Shown piece by piece: positions 62,462 through 64,000 of a stretch of 64,000 nucleotides of DNA. Position numbers and translations under genes: made by a program. The notes under the pieces were generated by a model that saw only the letters and a program-made list of their open reading frames with translations, had not been told where the DNA came from and did no database searches. How positions within the stretch are numbered: the first letter of the stretch is position 1; the number at the start of each line of letters is the position of its first letter. The DNA comes from Sulfobacillus thermosulfidooxidans (GTDB lineage Bacteria; Bacillota; Sulfobacillia; Sulfobacillales; Sulfobacillaceae), in the NCBI RefSeq assembly GCF_001280565.1, contig NZ_LGRO01000001.1:248001-312000 (forward strand). The letters are read 5' to 3'.

Positions 62462-62789
62462 GCGTTGTGTTCCTCCTTCGGAAGAACCAAATGATAGCGA
62501 CGGCAGATTTCGGTTAAAAGGTTAAGGTCAGGTTGGCCTTCTTTGAGGAAGAAGGCGGACGCGATCGTGATCTTTGGCACGGCCTGTTTGAAGAGCAATA
62601 GCAATGAGGTGCACAACCCGGAAAACTCTCGTGCGTAAGATATTGATTTTGTAACGGCTTCCCGATTTCATCCGCGCAGGTTTCAAGGCGGGTTAAAACG
62701 TTATCAACAACCGTAGCCAAGGCATTGTCCAGTTGTTGATATTCCTTAAGCGCGTCGTTATCAAAACGTACCTCAAAGCGCGGGCTCAT
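62458..62789 (-). pseudogene. RelE/ParE-like toxin, frameshifted
   Basis: The first part FEVRFDNDALKEYQQLDNAL, then LTRLETCADEIGKPLQ, is in frame from ATG 62789. The continuation (RVFRVVHLIAIALQTGRAKD, then FFLKEGQPDLNLLTEICRRY) is spread over two other frames. At least two small indels therefore disrupt it. Its stop overlaps the next gene by ATGA. Confidence 0.6.
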
Positions 62790-63090
62790 GATCGTCGGGA
62801 GTTCGCTTGACCTGGCGCCAAGGCGTTGTCCTGTGAGGATTCTTTTCTATGCGATTGATACGAAATTCGATGAGACTTGCTTCATAACGTTGTTCGAGTT
62901 CTGAAAGCCGCTGATACAATTTTTTGTATTGATCATAGTCTAAGAGCACGGTATCGCTCTGATTATGGTCTGTAATCAGAACAGGGTGTTTTCTAGCTGA
63001 TTGGCGAAGGGTATCAAAATGTTTCACAGTGTCTTCAGAGCGGACAATTTGATGCCCTGCAAATCGTGGTTTGGTGAACATGTCCTCCAT
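62773..63090 (-). CDS. Phd/YefM-like antitoxin
   Basis: This 105-residue protein has the segment SEDTVKHFDTLRQSARKHPV, then ITDHNQSDTVLLDYDQYKKL, matching Phd/YefM antitoxins. A coiled C-terminus follows. It precedes the decayed RelE-like gene, overlapping it by 17 bases, and is now probably an orphan. Confidence 0.6.
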   Translation of the reverse strand: MEDMFTKPRFAGHQIVRSEDTVKHFDTLRQSARKHPVLITDHNQSDTVLLDYDQYKKLYQRLSELEQRYEASLIEFRINRIEKNPHRTTPWRQVKRTPDDHEPAL

Positions 63091-63193
63091 GGCTCTTCTG
63101 TCCTTTCTTACAGAATAGGGGATTTTTATCGATTATACCCGTTATGCTTTACAAGGTGGTGACGACGTAGTGAATGATGGAGGACTCTCTTTA

Positions 63194-63505
63194 TCACACA
63201 ATAACCGAATGTGGAACAATTTGAAGCGGCTGACGGGTAAGGGCCCGGCGAAACGCGCGACAGGATGCCAGCGGGATATGGGTCAGATGCAAGCGGCTGA
63301 CCAGATCAATGCGTTCGGCCCACGACAGGGATGCGCAGACGGCTTGCCAAAAAGCGGGCGGCCATAGGCTGTCGTTGCCCATCAGGGTCATGGGAAACGG
63401 TGTGGTCAACGCGGTGCGAATCCACGCGGCTAAAGCGTGGCCGGCGCATTGCGGATGCTGTGTGGGCAAACAATCGGGATCGGGCGTCCAGATGTTTTGT
63501 GGCAT
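63194..63505 (-). CDS. Hypothetical protein
   Basis: This 103-residue protein has GGGAGATGACATGCT upstream of ATG 63505. It is Trp- and Leu-rich with helical segments (HALAAWIRTALTTPFPM, PPAFWQAVCASLSWAERI). No family is recognised. Confidence 0.45.
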   Translation of the reverse strand: MPQNIWTPDPDCLPTQHPQCAGHALAAWIRTALTTPFPMTLMGNDSLWPPAFWQAVCASLSWAERIDLVSRLHLTHIPLASCRAFRRALTRQPLQIVPHSVIV

Positions 63506-63571
63506 AGCATGTCATCTCCCTTGGTGACAAAGATGTGAGATGGGAGATAGGTCCAGCCGCCAGCAAGGCGG

Positions 63572-63979
63572 CTAAGGCGGACACGGTGGGTCATCAGACA
63601 CCGATGACCGGAAACCGAAAACGGTAGCGGGAGCCGGGATGACAAACACGGGAATCCCGGCTTGCCGGGCGATGGTCATCATGTGGTCGGTGCCCGGACT
63701 GTGACCGGGTAATCGGAACGCGATAACCATATCGACGCCGGTGGCAAGCATCTGCCGATTGCGCCGGGGTCCAGCCGATCGGCCCCAACGGGCCCAGTCA
63801 GCGGGATACACTTCCACGGATAAGCCGCGTTGTTGAGCGGCTTGCCGGGCTAAGGTATCGGCACCCGGCGCTCCGCCGGTAATGAGGGTGGCATCGGGCG
63901 GCAGACGTTGAATCATCGCGACGATGGGCCGGGTATCGGTCCAATGGCGGCTGCCACAAATCACAATGCGTAAGGGCAT
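63572..63979 (-). CDS. DUF2493/SLOG-family protein (YspA-like)
   Basis: This 135-residue protein has an N-terminal Rossmann-like SLOG domain: MPLRIVICGSRHWTDT (Gly-Ser-Arg), GGAPGADTLARQAAQQRG and ARWGRSAGPRRNRQML. It probably binds a nucleotide-derived ligand. It starts at ATG 63979 with GGAGG upstream. The C-terminal tail contains a GACCGGAAAC-type palindrome half. It is common on mobile elements. Confidence 0.7.
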   Translation of the reverse strand: MPLRIVICGSRHWTDTRPIVAMIQRLPPDATLITGGAPGADTLARQAAQQRGLSVEVYPADWARWGRSAGPRRNRQMLATGVDMVIAFRLPGHSPGTDHMMTIARQAGIPVFVIPAPATVFGFRSSVSDDPPCPP

Positions 63980-64000
63980 GGTCGGCCTCCTTCCTTTTCA

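Overview
The window looks like a mobile-element-rich stretch of a Gram-positive (Firmicutes-type) chromosome or large plasmid. Support: strong AGGAGG-type ribosome binding sites, lipoboxes, an Rgg/RRNPP-type regulator, a type I-B CRISPR-Cas locus, and moderate to high GC with many IS110, IS1634, IS4, IS66 and IS200/IS605 elements. A thermoacidophile such as Sulfobacillus would fit, but that is a guess from gene style and not a database result.

Layout. 1-7.8 kb: a secreted Ser/Thr/Pro-rich protein and a lipoprotein, an IS110 element with an in-frame amber codon, an IS1634 element with a 6-bp target duplication, a broken PIN toxin with its intact antitoxin, and a frameshifted polysaccharide deacetylase. 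8-16.2 kb: the most chromosome-like part. It holds a collagen-like surface protein, an EAL phosphodiesterase, and a divergent operon of response regulator, FapA-like protein, small secreted protein, histidine kinase and TPR/HD-GYP-like protein, followed by a sigma factor. 17-26.3 kb: an integrative-element or prophage-like region. It has a tyrosine recombinase, a plus-strand AbrB/WGR/exonuclease cluster, and minus-strand small genes including an HNH endonuclease, an ERF annealing protein and a RecB/Cas4-like nuclease, ending in IS66 debris.

26.5-37 kb: a type I-B CRISPR-Cas locus (cas6-cas8b-cas7-cas5-cas3, leader, array), all read leftward. There is no cas1, cas2 or cas4. A second IS110 copy splits a spacer near the leader-distal end. 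37.4-54 kb: an IS4 element, then accessory plasmid- or ICE-like genes (DnaJ-like, degenerate sigma factor, ArdC, MazG-like, DUF3850-like, PLD lipoprotein) mixed with toxin-antitoxin modules (PIN/HTH, MNT/HepT, RelE-like/Phd-like) and a decayed TnpB element inside a small gene.

54-58.2 kb: the most interesting locus. An RRNPP/Rgg-like regulator is divergent from a 54-residue exported peptide, a radical SAM/SPASM enzyme, a 33-residue peptide ending in a Cys-Pro-Cys, and an MFS transporter. This matches the logic of a quorum-sensing-controlled, radical-SAM-modified RiPP system. 58.6-64 kb: a STAS-like protein, HicAB, an IS605-type element with frameshifted tnpB and broken tnpA, a further decayed RelE/Phd pair, and a DUF2493/SLOG protein at the right edge.

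Many genes are broken by single events (homopolymer G-run frameshifts, Trp-to-stop changes, a 13-bp duplication, transposon insertions), so the accessory part appears to be in active decay.
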